This document shows, piece by piece, positions 56,537-64,000 of a stretch of 64,000 bases of DNA. The notes beneath the pieces are model-generated. The model was given only the letters and a program-made list of their open reading frames with translations, made no database searches and was not told the DNA's origin. A program made the translations under genes and the position numbers. The stretch spans positions 1,218,001-1,282,000 of the forward strand of contig NZ_CP022112.1 in the NCBI RefSeq assembly GCF_000730165.1, in the 5' to 3' direction. This DNA comes from Nitrospirillum viridazoti CBAmc (GTDB taxonomy: Bacteria > Pseudomonadota > Alphaproteobacteria > Azospirillales > Azospirillaceae). Each line of letters starts with the position of its first letter. Within the stretch, counting starts at the first letter, position 1.

Positions 56537-58237
56537 CTAGACCGACAATACCACTTGCATCCAGGCCCGCAGTTCGCGCCGCCGGCCATCCAGGTCCAGG
56601 TTTTGGGCGGTGCGCCCGGCGTCGGAACCGATGCGGTGGGCGACGGTGGCCTTCATCTGCACGTTGCCGGCCGGCGTCCACTGAACGCTGGCGCCAACCC
56701 CCTGCAGGAAGTAGTGGTTGTGCGGCGAGCCCACACCCTCCCAGCCGCCCCAGGTTTCCTTGTGCTGCTCCACCCAGCCGCCGTCCCAGAAGGCGGAAAA
56801 GCGGATACTGGTGGACACCTGCTGCCCCACCTCCAGGTTCAGCATGGCACCCTGGTCGCCGCCGCCCTGGTTCAGGGGATAGGCCCGCACGCCGGTGGGC
56901 CCGCCCAGGGAAAACTGTTCGGAACTGTTGAGGTTCTTGGACGCGACCTGCGCCGCCAGGGTGGCCAGCATGTCCCCGCCCCGCCACAGGGCCTGGGCAC
57001 GGCTGACCGACGCGCTGGCCTTGACATAGTGGCCCTGGGTGCGGGCGGTGGCCTGATCGATGGCCTGGTTGGCAGCGTTGTGCGACAGGTCGACGTTGCC
57101 CGCCTTGACCTGCACATCGAAGGTGAAGGCGCCGCCACCCTGCCAATCATCGCGCATCAGCCGGTGGGCGGCCAAGGTCAACGCACCCAGCCTGTTGGAC
57201 GCCGTAACCACGTCGGCCAACTTGTCGCTGGTCCATTTATGCTCCAGACCGAACGCCAGGTTCACCGGTGCCGCGGAGCTGCGCAGCGCCAGCCAGCGCA
57301 GGGTCAGGGCGGCCGTCTGCGCGTCGCCCGCGGGTGTGCTGGCGTTGATGTCTTCCGGCACGTCGTATTGCAACACGGCGCCGCTGGCTTCCAGCCACAG
57401 GCCTTCGTGCCAGATGGGCGCCCCGACCAGCATCTGGCCGTATTTCGACGACTGGCTGGCCTGGCCGGTGACGGCGACCTGGTCGCCGATACCCGCCGCG
57501 TCCGTCATGGTGACGATGGCGAGGCCGCGCGTGCCGCCGATTTCGCGCGGCGCGTTGTTGTCGACCAGCGCGGTGGCCGTCAGCAGCGGCGGCTCACGCA
57601 TCTTGAGGTGGACGTCGGTCGTTCCCTCCTCCGCGCCGGCATCCAGCACGCCCAGCGCCTGCATGCCTGGGATCAGGCCCAGGTTGGACACGCCGGTGGC
57701 GACCGCGCTGGGCCGCAGCGGATCGCCCTGCGGGTTTTGGGCGAAGATGAAATCCGCCGCCTGGTCGGCATCCAGGCGCACGTCGCTGGAGGGGTCGACC
57801 AGCACCCGCCCCATGCGCGCTTCCAGCACCTGGATGGTGACGACCCCGCCTTCCAGGCTCTGGCGCGGCAGGACGGCACGGGCCAGCAGGTCGTGCTGCG
57901 CGTAATAGCGGCTGATGCGGGCTGCCGCCTCACGCAGATCGCCCAAGGTGCAGTCGCGCCCGACATAGGACGTCAACTGATCCCGCAATTCAGCTTCGGG
58001 AATGAGGGTGGCGATGATGTGAAAGCCGGTGACGTGCACCGTCTCACCCGCCTTCAGGAATTCACCCTCGGTGGTGGGGGGCGCCAGATCGGGCAGAGCG
58101 GGGGCCTGCGGTGCTGCGCGCGGAATGTTGCGCTCAACATCGCGCAATATCTGGCCGGCATCCTGAGCGTGAGACCGCTTGGCCATCGCCAAGGGAACCA
58201 GGGCCGTCGCGGCAAGCAACGTTCTCAGTATCCGCAA
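56537..58237 (-). CDS. Two-partner secretion outer-membrane transporter (TpsB, ShlB/FhaC/HecB family)
   Basis: A 566-residue protein of the Omp85/TpsB superfamily. The start is TTG at 58237, giving a signal peptide that ends near residue 25 (KRSHAQ). POTRA domains lie at about 65-225 (VHVTGFHIIATLIPEAELRDQL...GRDCTLGDLREAAARISRYYAQHDLLARAVLP). The barrel contains GGPTGVRAYP, equivalent to the loop-6 VRGY motif, and ends in WMQVVLSV. It recognises the TPS domain of the adhesin and threads it across the outer membrane. The adhesin ATG is 17 bp downstream, so both belong to one operon with the glycosyltransferase. Confidence 0.93.
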   Translation of the reverse strand: MRILRTLLAATALVPLAMAKRSHAQDAGQILRDVERNIPRAAPQAPALPDLAPPTTEGEFLKAGETVHVTGFHIIATLIPEAELRDQLTSYVGRDCTLGDLREAAARISRYYAQHDLLARAVLPRQSLEGGVVTIQVLEARMGRVLVDPSSDVRLDADQAADFIFAQNPQGDPLRPSAVATGVSNLGLIPGMQALGVLDAGAEEGTTDVHLKMREPPLLTATALVDNNAPREIGGTRGLAIVTMTDAAGIGDQVAVTGQASQSSKYGQMLVGAPIWHEGLWLEASGAVLQYDVPEDINASTPAGDAQTAALTLRWLALRSSAAPVNLAFGLEHKWTSDKLADVVTASNRLGALTLAAHRLMRDDWQGGGAFTFDVQVKAGNVDLSHNAANQAIDQATARTQGHYVKASASVSRAQALWRGGDMLATLAAQVASKNLNSSEQFSLGGPTGVRAYPLNQGGGDQGAMLNLEVGQQVSTSIRFSAFWDGGWVEQHKETWGGWEGVGSPHNHYFLQGVGASVQWTPAGNVQMKATVAHRIGSDAGRTAQNLDLDGRRRELRAWMQVVLSV

Positions 58238-58603
58238 CTTGGCACCAAAATATTAGGGCTATTATCGGCTGCTACCATAATCCGCGCATCTTAATTAAAC
58301 GTTTACAAGAATGATATTTCGCGAAAAATACGTGCAAAACTCACTATATGTAGACCACCTGACAGCGCAAGCACCGCCCCATCCGCTATCCTTAAGGTTA
58401 GGAGCACGGATTGGAACCGTGATGGCCCCATGACAAAAGCAAGTCGGGTTCCAGGATGGCGGAAAAATTATTGCCAGATGCCGGGATTCCTGCCGGCCCG
58501 ACGGTCGAGCGTGATCGAGTTTTTTCGGATATTGCCCAAGATCCTGGCGGCACAGGCGCACGTGATTGGGGAAATTTGAAGAGTGTCACACGCCTCTCTG
58601 GGG
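58238..58603. other. Leader region upstream of the TPS operon
   Basis: A 366-bp gap. The first 120 bp next to tpsB are markedly AT-rich for this window (for example TTAATTAAACG and CTATTATC) and probably hold the TPS operon promoter, though no confident -35/-10 pair was fixed. No gene or RNA was recognised in the remainder. Confidence 0.5.
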
Positions 58604-58924
58604 TCAAAACGCGGCCTCTGCCACGGCGAGCAAGACGGCAAACAGGCCGAGGGGCGCGAGGTGGGAGAAGTCACGGCGCCGCACGACCGTGAGAATCGCC
58701 GAGGCAATGATAATCGCCCCCAGGATGAGGCCCGCCTGACGGCTGGCCCGAAACGCGACCAGAACCGCGACCACAATCTCCAAGGCGCCGGTCACGCGAC
58801 ACCACCACCCGGGAAATCCCCAGCGGATGAAACTCGCACGCACGCCGAACGCGCCGATGGCGTTGAACATCCCTGCACCGAGGAAAGCCGCAGCGAGGAA
58901 CCAAGTCGGGAGCATGGACGGCAT
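58604..58924 (-). CDS. Small DoxX-like membrane protein
   Basis: A 106-residue protein with four hydrophobic segments: WFLAAAFLGAGMFNAIGAF, GALEIVVAVLVAF, AGLILGAIIIASAILTVV and LAPLGLFAVLLAVAEAAF. The spacing of GxGxFNAIGAF and the FPGWWCRVTGALEIVVAV segment fit DoxX-like (DoxX_2) proteins, whose role is unknown. It lies one base downstream of the DUF4267 gene stop and is probably co-transcribed with it under the divergent TetR regulator. Confidence 0.82.
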   Translation of the reverse strand: MPSMLPTWFLAAAFLGAGMFNAIGAFGVRASFIRWGFPGWWCRVTGALEIVVAVLVAFRASRQAGLILGAIIIASAILTVVRRRDFSHLAPLGLFAVLLAVAEAAF

Positions 58925-58925
58925 C

Positions 58926-59306
58926 TCAGGCCACCCCGGCCAGCAGCGGGACCGCGGCCAGGACCATCAGCGCCGCCGTGACGCCATGGATGCCGAATGC
59001 CCGCCCGGTTGAACCTTTCGCCGCAAGGATGAGCGACATGTCGCCCAGCGGAATCATCGCTTCGACCAGCAAGGCGATGCCGACCGTTTGCGGCCCGCCC
59101 CAAACCATCAGGGCGAGAACCACCAATCCAGAGGCGACGTCGCGCACACCCTTGAGCCGCAGCCACCAGGCGATGTTCGCGCCCTCCCCAGGGAGGGGCA
59201 GACCGAAACTCAAGGTCGCCGACCTTGGGCTGAAAAGATACAGGCCGCCGATGACGATGATTCCGAAAGCCGCCAGCAGCGCCACCGCGATTGAGAACCA
59301 GTGCAT
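58926..59306 (-). CDS. DUF4267-like small membrane protein
   Basis: A 126-residue protein from the ATG at 59306, preceded by GGAGGGTGAC. Four hydrophobic segments and the motifs GLYLFSPRSATLSFGLPLP, WWLRLKGVRDVASGLVVLALM, VEAMIPLGDMSLILAAKGSTGRAFGIHGVTAA match DUF4267. The function is unknown. It diverges from the TetR gene at 59402 and forms a pair with the DoxX-like gene; such pairs are usually repressed by the linked TetR protein. Confidence 0.85.
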   Translation of the reverse strand: MHWFSIAVALLAAFGIIVIGGLYLFSPRSATLSFGLPLPGEGANIAWWLRLKGVRDVASGLVVLALMVWGGPQTVGIALLVEAMIPLGDMSLILAAKGSTGRAFGIHGVTAALMVLAAVPLLAGVA

Positions 59307-59339
59307 GTCACCCTCCATGTTTCTGAACGATATATATTC

Positions 59340-59350
59340 TAGCATTGCTA
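59340..59350. promoter_or_regulatory. Inverted repeat in the DUF4267/TetR divergent promoter
   Basis: TAGCA-T-TGCTA is a perfect inverted repeat around one base, inside an AT-rich 35-bp stretch (ATATATATTC...TATATTTTC) between the divergent genes. It is a candidate operator for the adjacent TetR regulator. Confidence 0.5.
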
Positions 59351-59401
59351 TATTTTCAAGCTTCATTATAAATTTTGTGGCCATGGCACGGGAGGCGGCA
59401 A

Positions 59402-59971
59402 ATGGGTATCGCGGAGAGAAAGGGCAGAGAGCGCGCCGAGCGCGAGCAGCGCATCACGGCGGCGGCACGCCTGATCGCGGAAAGTGAAGGATGGAACGCC
59501 GTCACGATCCGGCGCCTGGCGGAGGAGATCGAGTACAGCCAGCCCGTCCTCTACTCGCACTTCGAGAACAGGGACGCCATCGTGGCGGCGATCGCCATCG
59601 AGGGGTTTGGCGAACTGGCGACAGCGCTCCGCCAGGCCGCACATGGATCGGCCGGTTGTCAAGGCGCGCTTGAGAGCGTCGCCATGGCCTATCTCGCCTT
59701 CGCGCGTGCGCACCCAGCCCTGTACGAGGCGATGTTCACCAAGGCAACCGGCCTGCGCTTCGCAGAAACCGATACACGCCCCGAGTTGAAGGACGCCTTC
59801 GCGGCGCTGGCCGAGGCTGTCGGGCCGGCGAGGGCAGATGTCGAGGTCGCGACCGAGACGTTCTGGGCCGCGCTCCATGGGTTGGCGGATCTGGAGCGTT
59901 CCGGCCGGATCAGACAAGGCGCGCGAGCAGCACGCGTCAGGCTTGTGGTCAGTTGCCTGGCTGAGCCGTGA
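59402..59971 (+). CDS. TetR/AcrR family regulator (WHG-type C-terminal domain)
   Basis: A 189-residue regulator from MGIAERKGRERAERE at 59402. The HTH is AVTIRRLAEEIEYSQPVLYSHFENRDAIVAAIA; the C-terminal domain contains AYLAFARAHPALYEAMF and ETFWAALHGLADLERSGRI, which matches the TetR_C WHG class. It is not related to the three module TetR proteins in its C-terminal half. It diverges from the DUF4267-DoxX pair, its likely target. Confidence 0.9.
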   Translation: MGIAERKGRERAEREQRITAAARLIAESEGWNAVTIRRLAEEIEYSQPVLYSHFENRDAIVAAIAIEGFGELATALRQAAHGSAGCQGALESVAMAYLAFARAHPALYEAMFTKATGLRFAETDTRPELKDAFAALAEAVGPARADVEVATETFWAALHGLADLERSGRIRQGARAARVRLVVSCLAEP

Positions 59972-60239
59972 GGTTCCCGCGAAGTGGCGCCACCACGCCC
60001 CCCCCCCCGCCCCGCCCTTTTGCCGCGTTGGACCACGACGGCTGGGCCCAAGGGGGTAGACCAGGGGCTGGATTAGAGGTGTCGGCACCCTTCCGATGCG
60101 CAATTTTCATTTAGTGGTAAATGAATGAACTTGACCGGCCGGCGCCCGCGCGGTAGGTGGTTCTCATTCCCAACCCCATTCGAGCGCACCAAAGACGAGA
60201 AGGGGTCGGGGAAAGGGCTTCCCAAGAGGCGTTGTCGCT
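59972..60239. other. Module C ligase promoter region
   Basis: The gap begins with a C-rich run around 59999-60017 and ends with the ligase ribosome-binding site (AAGAGG). It contains the palindrome at 60106 and a TTGACC/TAGGTG pair with 17-bp spacing at 60131-60159 as a candidate promoter. No gene was seen. Confidence 0.5.
60106..60125. promoter_or_regulatory. Module C operator, ligase side
   Basis: Perfect 8-bp arms TTCATTTA and TAAATGAA with spacer GTGG, followed by TGAACTTGAC. The same arms and the same downstream ten bases occur at 62517 before the module C receptor gene. TTGACC at 60131 with TAGGTG 17 bp later could be the promoter. The module C TetR protein is the likely ligand. Confidence 0.75.
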
Positions 60240-61715
60240 ATGTCAAACGATGGTATCGCGCTGAGTTCCATTCTGGCCCACCACGCGCGCCAGTCGCCCG
60301 GCAGGGCCGCGCTGGTCCTGGAAGGTGTCGCCGTTCCCTATGACGAACTGGACGCGCGCTCAAATGCGCGCGCGCGCCTGCTGGCGACGCAAGGCGTCGG
60401 CCCAGGCGACTTCGTCACGGTGGCGTTGCCCAATGGCCTCGACTTCTATGAGACCACCTTCGCGATCTGGAAACTGGGCGCCATCCCCAACATCGTGTCG
60501 GCCAAGCTTCCGCGGCTGGAAATGGACGCGATCCTTGACATCGTCCGCCCCCGGCTGGTCGTCGGCCATTTGCCCCAGGCTGGAATCCCGGTGCTGCCCC
60601 CTGGCCAGGGAGCGGCCCTGGACCAATATTCGGCTGATCCACTGCCGGAGGTGGTTTCACCCCACTGGAAGGCGATGACCAGCGGTGGGTCCACCGGGCG
60701 GCCCAAGGTGATCGTCGATGCCATGCCGGCGCGCTGGAATCCGGAAGAGGGCTTCCTGTGCCAGCGTCCCGGCGACATCATCCTGAACCCCGGACCGCTC
60801 TACCATAACGCCCCTTTCCACTGCATTTTCACCGGCTTGTTCGTCGGCGGCACCATTGTCGAGATGGGGCGGTTCGATGCGCTGCGCGCGCTGGAGCTCA
60901 TTGAGGCCCACGGTGTGACCTGGGTGACCATGGTGCCCACCATGATGCATCGCATTTGGCGCCTGGCCCCGGAAACCTTGTCGCGTTTCACCCTGCCCAG
61001 CCTGCGCATGATGCTGCACATGGCCGCCCCCTGCGCCACCTGGCTGAAAGAGGCGTGGATCGGCTGGCTGGGCAGCGAGCGGGTCTGGGAATTTTACGGC
61101 ACGACCGAGGGCATCGGGTCGACCATGATCTCCGGCACGGACTGGCTGGCGCATCGTGGCTCGGTCGGCCAGGTGCGCGAGGGATATGAGCTTGCCGTCC
61201 TGGACGCCGACGGGCACCGCCGCCGTCCGGGCGAGGTGGGTGAAATCTATTTCCGGCCACACGGCGGCCCAGGGTCGACCTACCATTATCTGGGCAGCCC
61301 GTCCCGGCGTATCGGTGACTGGGAGTCGACCGGCGATCTCGGGTCCGTGGACCAGGATGGCTATCTCTACCTGTCCGACCGCCGCAACGACCTGATCATC
61401 TCCGGCGGCGCCAATATCTATCCGGCGGAGGTCGAGGCGGCATTGGACGCGCATCCGGCGGTGCGAACCAGCGCCGTGGTCGGGCTGCCCGACGAGGACT
61501 GGGGCGCCCGCGTCCACGCCATCGTCCAGCCGGTCGAGGGCGCGGATCTCAACGACGCGGACCTCCTGGATTTCGTGGCCGAACGGCTGGCGCGCTTCAA
61601 GCTGCCAAAGAGCATCGAATTCACCAGCGAACCCTTGCGTGATGAGGCGGGAAAGGTGCGCCGGGCCGCCCTTCGCGACGCGCGGCTGGTCGGAACGCCC
61701 CCCCGTCCCGACTAG
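60240..61715 (+). CDS. AMP-forming acyl-CoA ligase of module C
   Basis: A 491-residue ANL enzyme, shorter than and distinct from the module A and B ligases. The P-loop-like motif is MTSGGSTGRPKVIVD, with PLYHNAPFHCIFTGLFVGGTIVEMGRFD, the A5-type YGTTEGIGSTMI, ESTGDLGSVDQDGYLYLSDRRNDLIISGGANIYPAEVE and C-terminal EAGKVRRAAL. The AAPCATWLKEAWIGWLG segment recalls bile-acid/aromatic-acid CoA ligases. It activates an unknown carboxylic acid. The gene converges on the TetR gene with a single base between stop codons. Confidence 0.9.
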   Translation: MSNDGIALSSILAHHARQSPGRAALVLEGVAVPYDELDARSNARARLLATQGVGPGDFVTVALPNGLDFYETTFAIWKLGAIPNIVSAKLPRLEMDAILDIVRPRLVVGHLPQAGIPVLPPGQGAALDQYSADPLPEVVSPHWKAMTSGGSTGRPKVIVDAMPARWNPEEGFLCQRPGDIILNPGPLYHNAPFHCIFTGLFVGGTIVEMGRFDALRALELIEAHGVTWVTMVPTMMHRIWRLAPETLSRFTLPSLRMMLHMAAPCATWLKEAWIGWLGSERVWEFYGTTEGIGSTMISGTDWLAHRGSVGQVREGYELAVLDADGHRRRPGEVGEIYFRPHGGPGSTYHYLGSPSRRIGDWESTGDLGSVDQDGYLYLSDRRNDLIISGGANIYPAEVEAALDAHPAVRTSAVVGLPDEDWGARVHAIVQPVEGADLNDADLLDFVAERLARFKLPKSIEFTSEPLRDEAGKVRRAALRDARLVGTPPRPD

Positions 61716-61716
61716 C

Positions 61717-62397
61717 CTACTTCGCGCGCTTGTACAGGGCCTCGAAGCCGCCTGCCATGAAGGTCACGAAGCGCTGGCGGGCGGCCTCGAAATCCTCGGA
61801 CGTGCACAAATTGTCCGACAGGCGGTCGATGCGGCCGGTGCGTGACAGGATCAGCGTGTAGGCGCCGGAGGTGAACTGGAAACTCCAGAAGAGATCTTCC
61901 GGCGTGGCGTCGGGCAGAGCCTTCTGCAGAAGGCTGATGAGCCGCAGCGCCAGGGGGTCGAAATAGGTGTCCATCAATTCCGCGCCATAGCCCGGCGCAT
62001 TGTTCACCTGCGCGAAAATACGTCCGAAGTGGCGCCAGCCGTCACCCCCGCCGATGTAGATGTCGAACGCCCCTTCATAATAGGCGCGCAGTATCCCCTC
62101 GACGGTGGGGTGGTCCCCTGCCGCCGCCTCATAAGCGTCCAGCGCCGCGGTGCGGGTAGTGACCGCATATTGCACGCGGCGTTCAAAGACGGCATCGAAC
62201 AATGCCTTCTTGCCATCGAAGTAATAGTGAATCAGTGCCGGATGGATGCCCATCCTGTCGGCGACATCCTTGATCGTCACCCCGAAGTACCCGAGTTGGG
62301 CGAACAGATCCTCGCTGGTATCGAGGATCAACTTCACAGTCGCGGCCCGCTGCTCCGCCCGCGTGCGGCGGCCCGTAGGCTTCGGCTCTGCTGCCAT
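61717..62397 (-). CDS. TetR family regulator of module C
   Basis: A 226-residue regulator from MAAEPKPTGRRTRAEQRAA at 62397. The HTH is GVTIKDVADRMGIHPALIHYYFDGKKALFDAVFERR. The C-terminal part (GGGDGWRHFGRIFAQVNNAPGYGAELMDTYFDPLALRLISLLQKALPDATPEDLFW) is clearly related to the module A and B regulators. Divergent from the receptor gene at 62607, with the operator-like palindrome between them; the ligase gene on its other side carries the same palindrome. Both neighbours and its own gene are therefore likely targets. Confidence 0.93.
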   Translation of the reverse strand: MAAEPKPTGRRTRAEQRAATVKLILDTSEDLFAQLGYFGVTIKDVADRMGIHPALIHYYFDGKKALFDAVFERRVQYAVTTRTAALDAYEAAAGDHPTVEGILRAYYEGAFDIYIGGGDGWRHFGRIFAQVNNAPGYGAELMDTYFDPLALRLISLLQKALPDATPEDLFWSFQFTSGAYTLILSRTGRIDRLSDNLCTSEDFEAARQRFVTFMAGGFEALYKRAK

Positions 62398-62516
62398 ATT
62401 CTCCGGCCTTCCTGATCGGACGCGTCGGGAAAAGACGCCATCCACCCCTTCATTCGACAGGGACGATGGGGCGCCCGCCCCGTCCGGTCAAGCAATGACA
62501 TTGCCCAATGAACTTT

Positions 62517-62536
62517 TTCATTTATCACTAAATGAA
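62517..62536. promoter_or_regulatory. Module C operator, receptor/TetR side
   Basis: Perfect 8-bp arms TTCATTTA and TAAATGAA with spacer TCAC, then TGAACTTGAC as at 60106. TTGACG (62542-62547) and TATCGC (62565-62570), 17 bp apart, form a candidate promoter for the receptor gene. The site lies between the divergent TetR and receptor genes. Confidence 0.78.
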
Positions 62537-62606
62537 TGAACTTGACGACCCATCGGCCATCGGATATCGCTTTGAGAAACCTATAAATAAACAGGGGAGG
62601 GAACGC

Positions 62607-64000
62607 ATGCCTGGGACCTCGAAAGCCGCGAGGCGCGTCGCGCTGTCCGGCACATCGCTCGTGACCGTCATGCTTTTCGCGTCGGGCCCATCATGGGCCC
62701 AAACGTCGGCCGCGCCGACGCAGACCACCGCCGCGACATCAGGTGGCGAGCTGGAAGAGATCATCGTCACCGGTTCCAGAATTCGCGGCGTCCCGCCGGT
62801 GGGCTCGAACCTGATCAGCGTCTCGAATGAGGATATCAAGACCGTCGGCGCCACCACGACGGCGGACCTGCTGGCCACCGTGCCGCAGCTGAACAGCTTC
62901 AACACCGCCCCGCGCGCCAGCAGCGCCGGGTTCGGCACCTTCGCGCCGGGCCTGCGCGGCCTACCCTCCAGCGCCACGCTGACGCTGATGAACGGCCACC
63001 GCCTGGCCAGCGCCGCGGCCAACGACACAGGGCCGGACTATCCCAACATCCCCAGCCTGGCGCTGGAGCGGGTGGAGGTCGTGCCCGATGGCGCGTCATC
63101 GGTTTACGGCTCGGACGCCATAGCCGGCGTGGTCAACTTCATCACCCGCCAGCACTTCTCAGGGGCGGAAGCCGACGTCCGCTACGGCATGTCCGACGGC
63201 TATCACTCAGTGTCGGCCAGCGGCGTGATTGGCCGGACCTGGGCCACCGGGTCCTTCCTGGCAGCTTATGAGTTCATGCGGAATACCAATATCACCGGCA
63301 GCGAACGGGACTATCGCGTCCAGGACTTCCGGCCTTCCGGCGGTGTCGATACCCGGTCGTACAATTGCCCGTCCGCTAACGTGGTGATCCCGCAGACCGG
63401 CGCGCTGACCTACGCCGCCCCCGGCTTCAGGCCCGGCACGATCAATTACTGCGACGGCAACGCCGCGGTCGACCTGCTTCCCCGGTCACGCCTGCACAGC
63501 GGCTTCCTGACCGGCCGGCAGGAACTGGGCGAGCGTGTCACCGTGTGGGCCGATCTGCTGTATTCGGACCGCATGGACATCATCCAGGCGGCTCCGCCCG
63601 TCGAAACGCTGACCATCACCAGGACCAACCCCTACTTCGTGGCACCGCCCGGCACCGGAGCCACGTCGGAGACCGTGCTGTTTCGCACCGACAACCTTTT
63701 CGGCGCCGACCATCTCAACAACACCGACAACACCCGGGTGGGCAATTCGTCGGTGGGCGTCGACGTGCAACTGCCCGCCGATTTGAACCTGAGCGTCTAC
63801 GGCACCTTCGACTGGGCGACCAACGACGCCTTCATCCCCGGCGTCAATCCCGTGGCCCTCGCCGTGGCGGCGGCGGGAACGACGACGGCCACGGCCCTGG
63901 ATCCCTTCGGCCAGCGCACCGCCCCCAGCGTCGCCGCTGCCATCACCACCTACCCCACCACTGTCACCGTCACCCAGCACACCAACCTGGGCGCCCTGAA
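62607..64000 (+). CDS. TonB-dependent receptor of module C, 3' part off the right edge
   Basis: The frame from the ATG at 62607 (after GGGGAGGGAACGC) is open to the window end, about 464 residues. Signal peptide to about residue 31 (FASGPSWAQ), TonB-box region LEEIIVTGSRIRG, and plug motifs TADLLATVPQLN, LMNGHRLASAA, LERVEVVPDGASSVYGSDAIAGVVNFITR. This IVTGSRI subclass differs from the module A and B receptors. Cysteines in YNCPSANV and NYCDGNAA may form a disulfide in an outer loop. It is divergent from the module C TetR gene and downstream of the operator-like site at 62517. Confidence 0.93.
   Translation, partial: MPGTSKAARRVALSGTSLVTVMLFASGPSWAQTSAAPTQTTAATSGGELEEIIVTGSRIRGVPPVGSNLISVSNEDIKTVGATTTADLLATVPQLNSFNTAPRASSAGFGTFAPGLRGLPSSATLTLMNGHRLASAAANDTGPDYPNIPSLALERVEVVPDGASSVYGSDAIAGVVNFITRQHFSGAEADVRYGMSDGYHSVSASGVIGRTWATGSFLAAYEFMRNTNITGSERDYRVQDFRPSGGVDTRSYNCPSANVVIPQTGALTYAAPGFRPGTINYCDGNAAVDLLPRSRLHSGFLTGRQELGERVTVWADLLYSDRMDIIQAAPPVETLTITRTNPYFVAPPGTGATSETVLFRTDNLFGADHLNNTDNTRVGNSSVGVDVQLPADLNLSVYGTFDWATNDAFIPGVNPVALAVAAAGTTTATALDPFGQRTAPSVAAAITTYPTTVTVTQHTNLGAL

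Noticed and set aside
58405-58421. A 5-bp stem with a 7-nt loop (CACGG / CCGTG) resembling a tRNA T-arm, considered as a tRNA 3' end or integration site.
   Set aside because: The neighbouring sequence does not fold into an anticodon arm or an acceptor stem, and there is no integrase gene or direct repeat nearby.
58295-58561. Short frames on the minus strand upstream of tpsB.
   Set aside because: They have no ribosome-binding site or domain and lie in an AT-rich leader region.

Overview
The window is a GC-rich bacterial chromosome segment with the gene repertoire of an alphaproteobacterium: a five-step hut pathway through HutF and HutG, four TonB-dependent receptors, type-B carboxylesterases and AlkK-like acyl-CoA ligases. 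A member of the Azospirillaceae (Nitrospirillum-like) or a sphingomonad/caulobacter relative would fit, but no rRNA or tRNA gene was seen, so the placement is an inference. No prophage, insertion sequence or CRISPR array was recognised.

1-13.2 kb is a histidine-utilisation regulon. On the minus strand hutI, hutG, hutU, hutD and an amino-acid ABC substrate-binding protein (cut by the left edge) are packed with start/stop overlaps. hutF and the repressor gene hutC diverge from them. A TonB receptor and a TPR-sulfotransferase lie between hutC and a hutH-like lyase gene. The same operator-like motif (core TGTATAGACA) lies between hutI and hutF and twice between hutH and the sulfotransferase gene, which suggests that the receptor and sulfotransferase belong to the HutC regulon. 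The encoded lyase lacks the Ala-Ser-Gly triad that forms the MIO cofactor.

13.2-21.9 kb (module A), 29.7-37.6 kb (module B) and 60.1-64.0 kb (module C) are three versions of one cassette: TetR regulator, AMP-forming acyl-CoA ligase and TonB receptor. Modules A and B add a type-B carboxylesterase; A adds an MFS transporter and a hydroxyacyl-CoA dehydrogenase-like SDR; B adds a Tat-exported GH1 glycosidase. Each has its own palindromic operator-like site. The cassettes look like ester or glycoside uptake and catabolism systems: capture by the receptor, cleavage by esterase or glycosidase, and CoA activation of the released acid. Between A and B (22.1-29.6 kb) lie an M61 peptidase, an MFS/SDR pair divergent from a LysR regulator, an MHS-family transporter and a DUF3089 hydrolase.

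37.8-58.2 kb is a two-partner secretion operon: a TpsB transporter, a 5,631-residue TpsA adhesin and a TPR glycosyltransferase, overlapping or nearly so. The adhesin has an FHA-type secretion domain, five blocks of GLUG repeats, then exactly 35 MBG repeats of 243 bp each with no length variation. Long tracts are shared between units many repeats apart. 58.6-60.0 kb holds two small membrane-protein genes divergent from a TetR gene.
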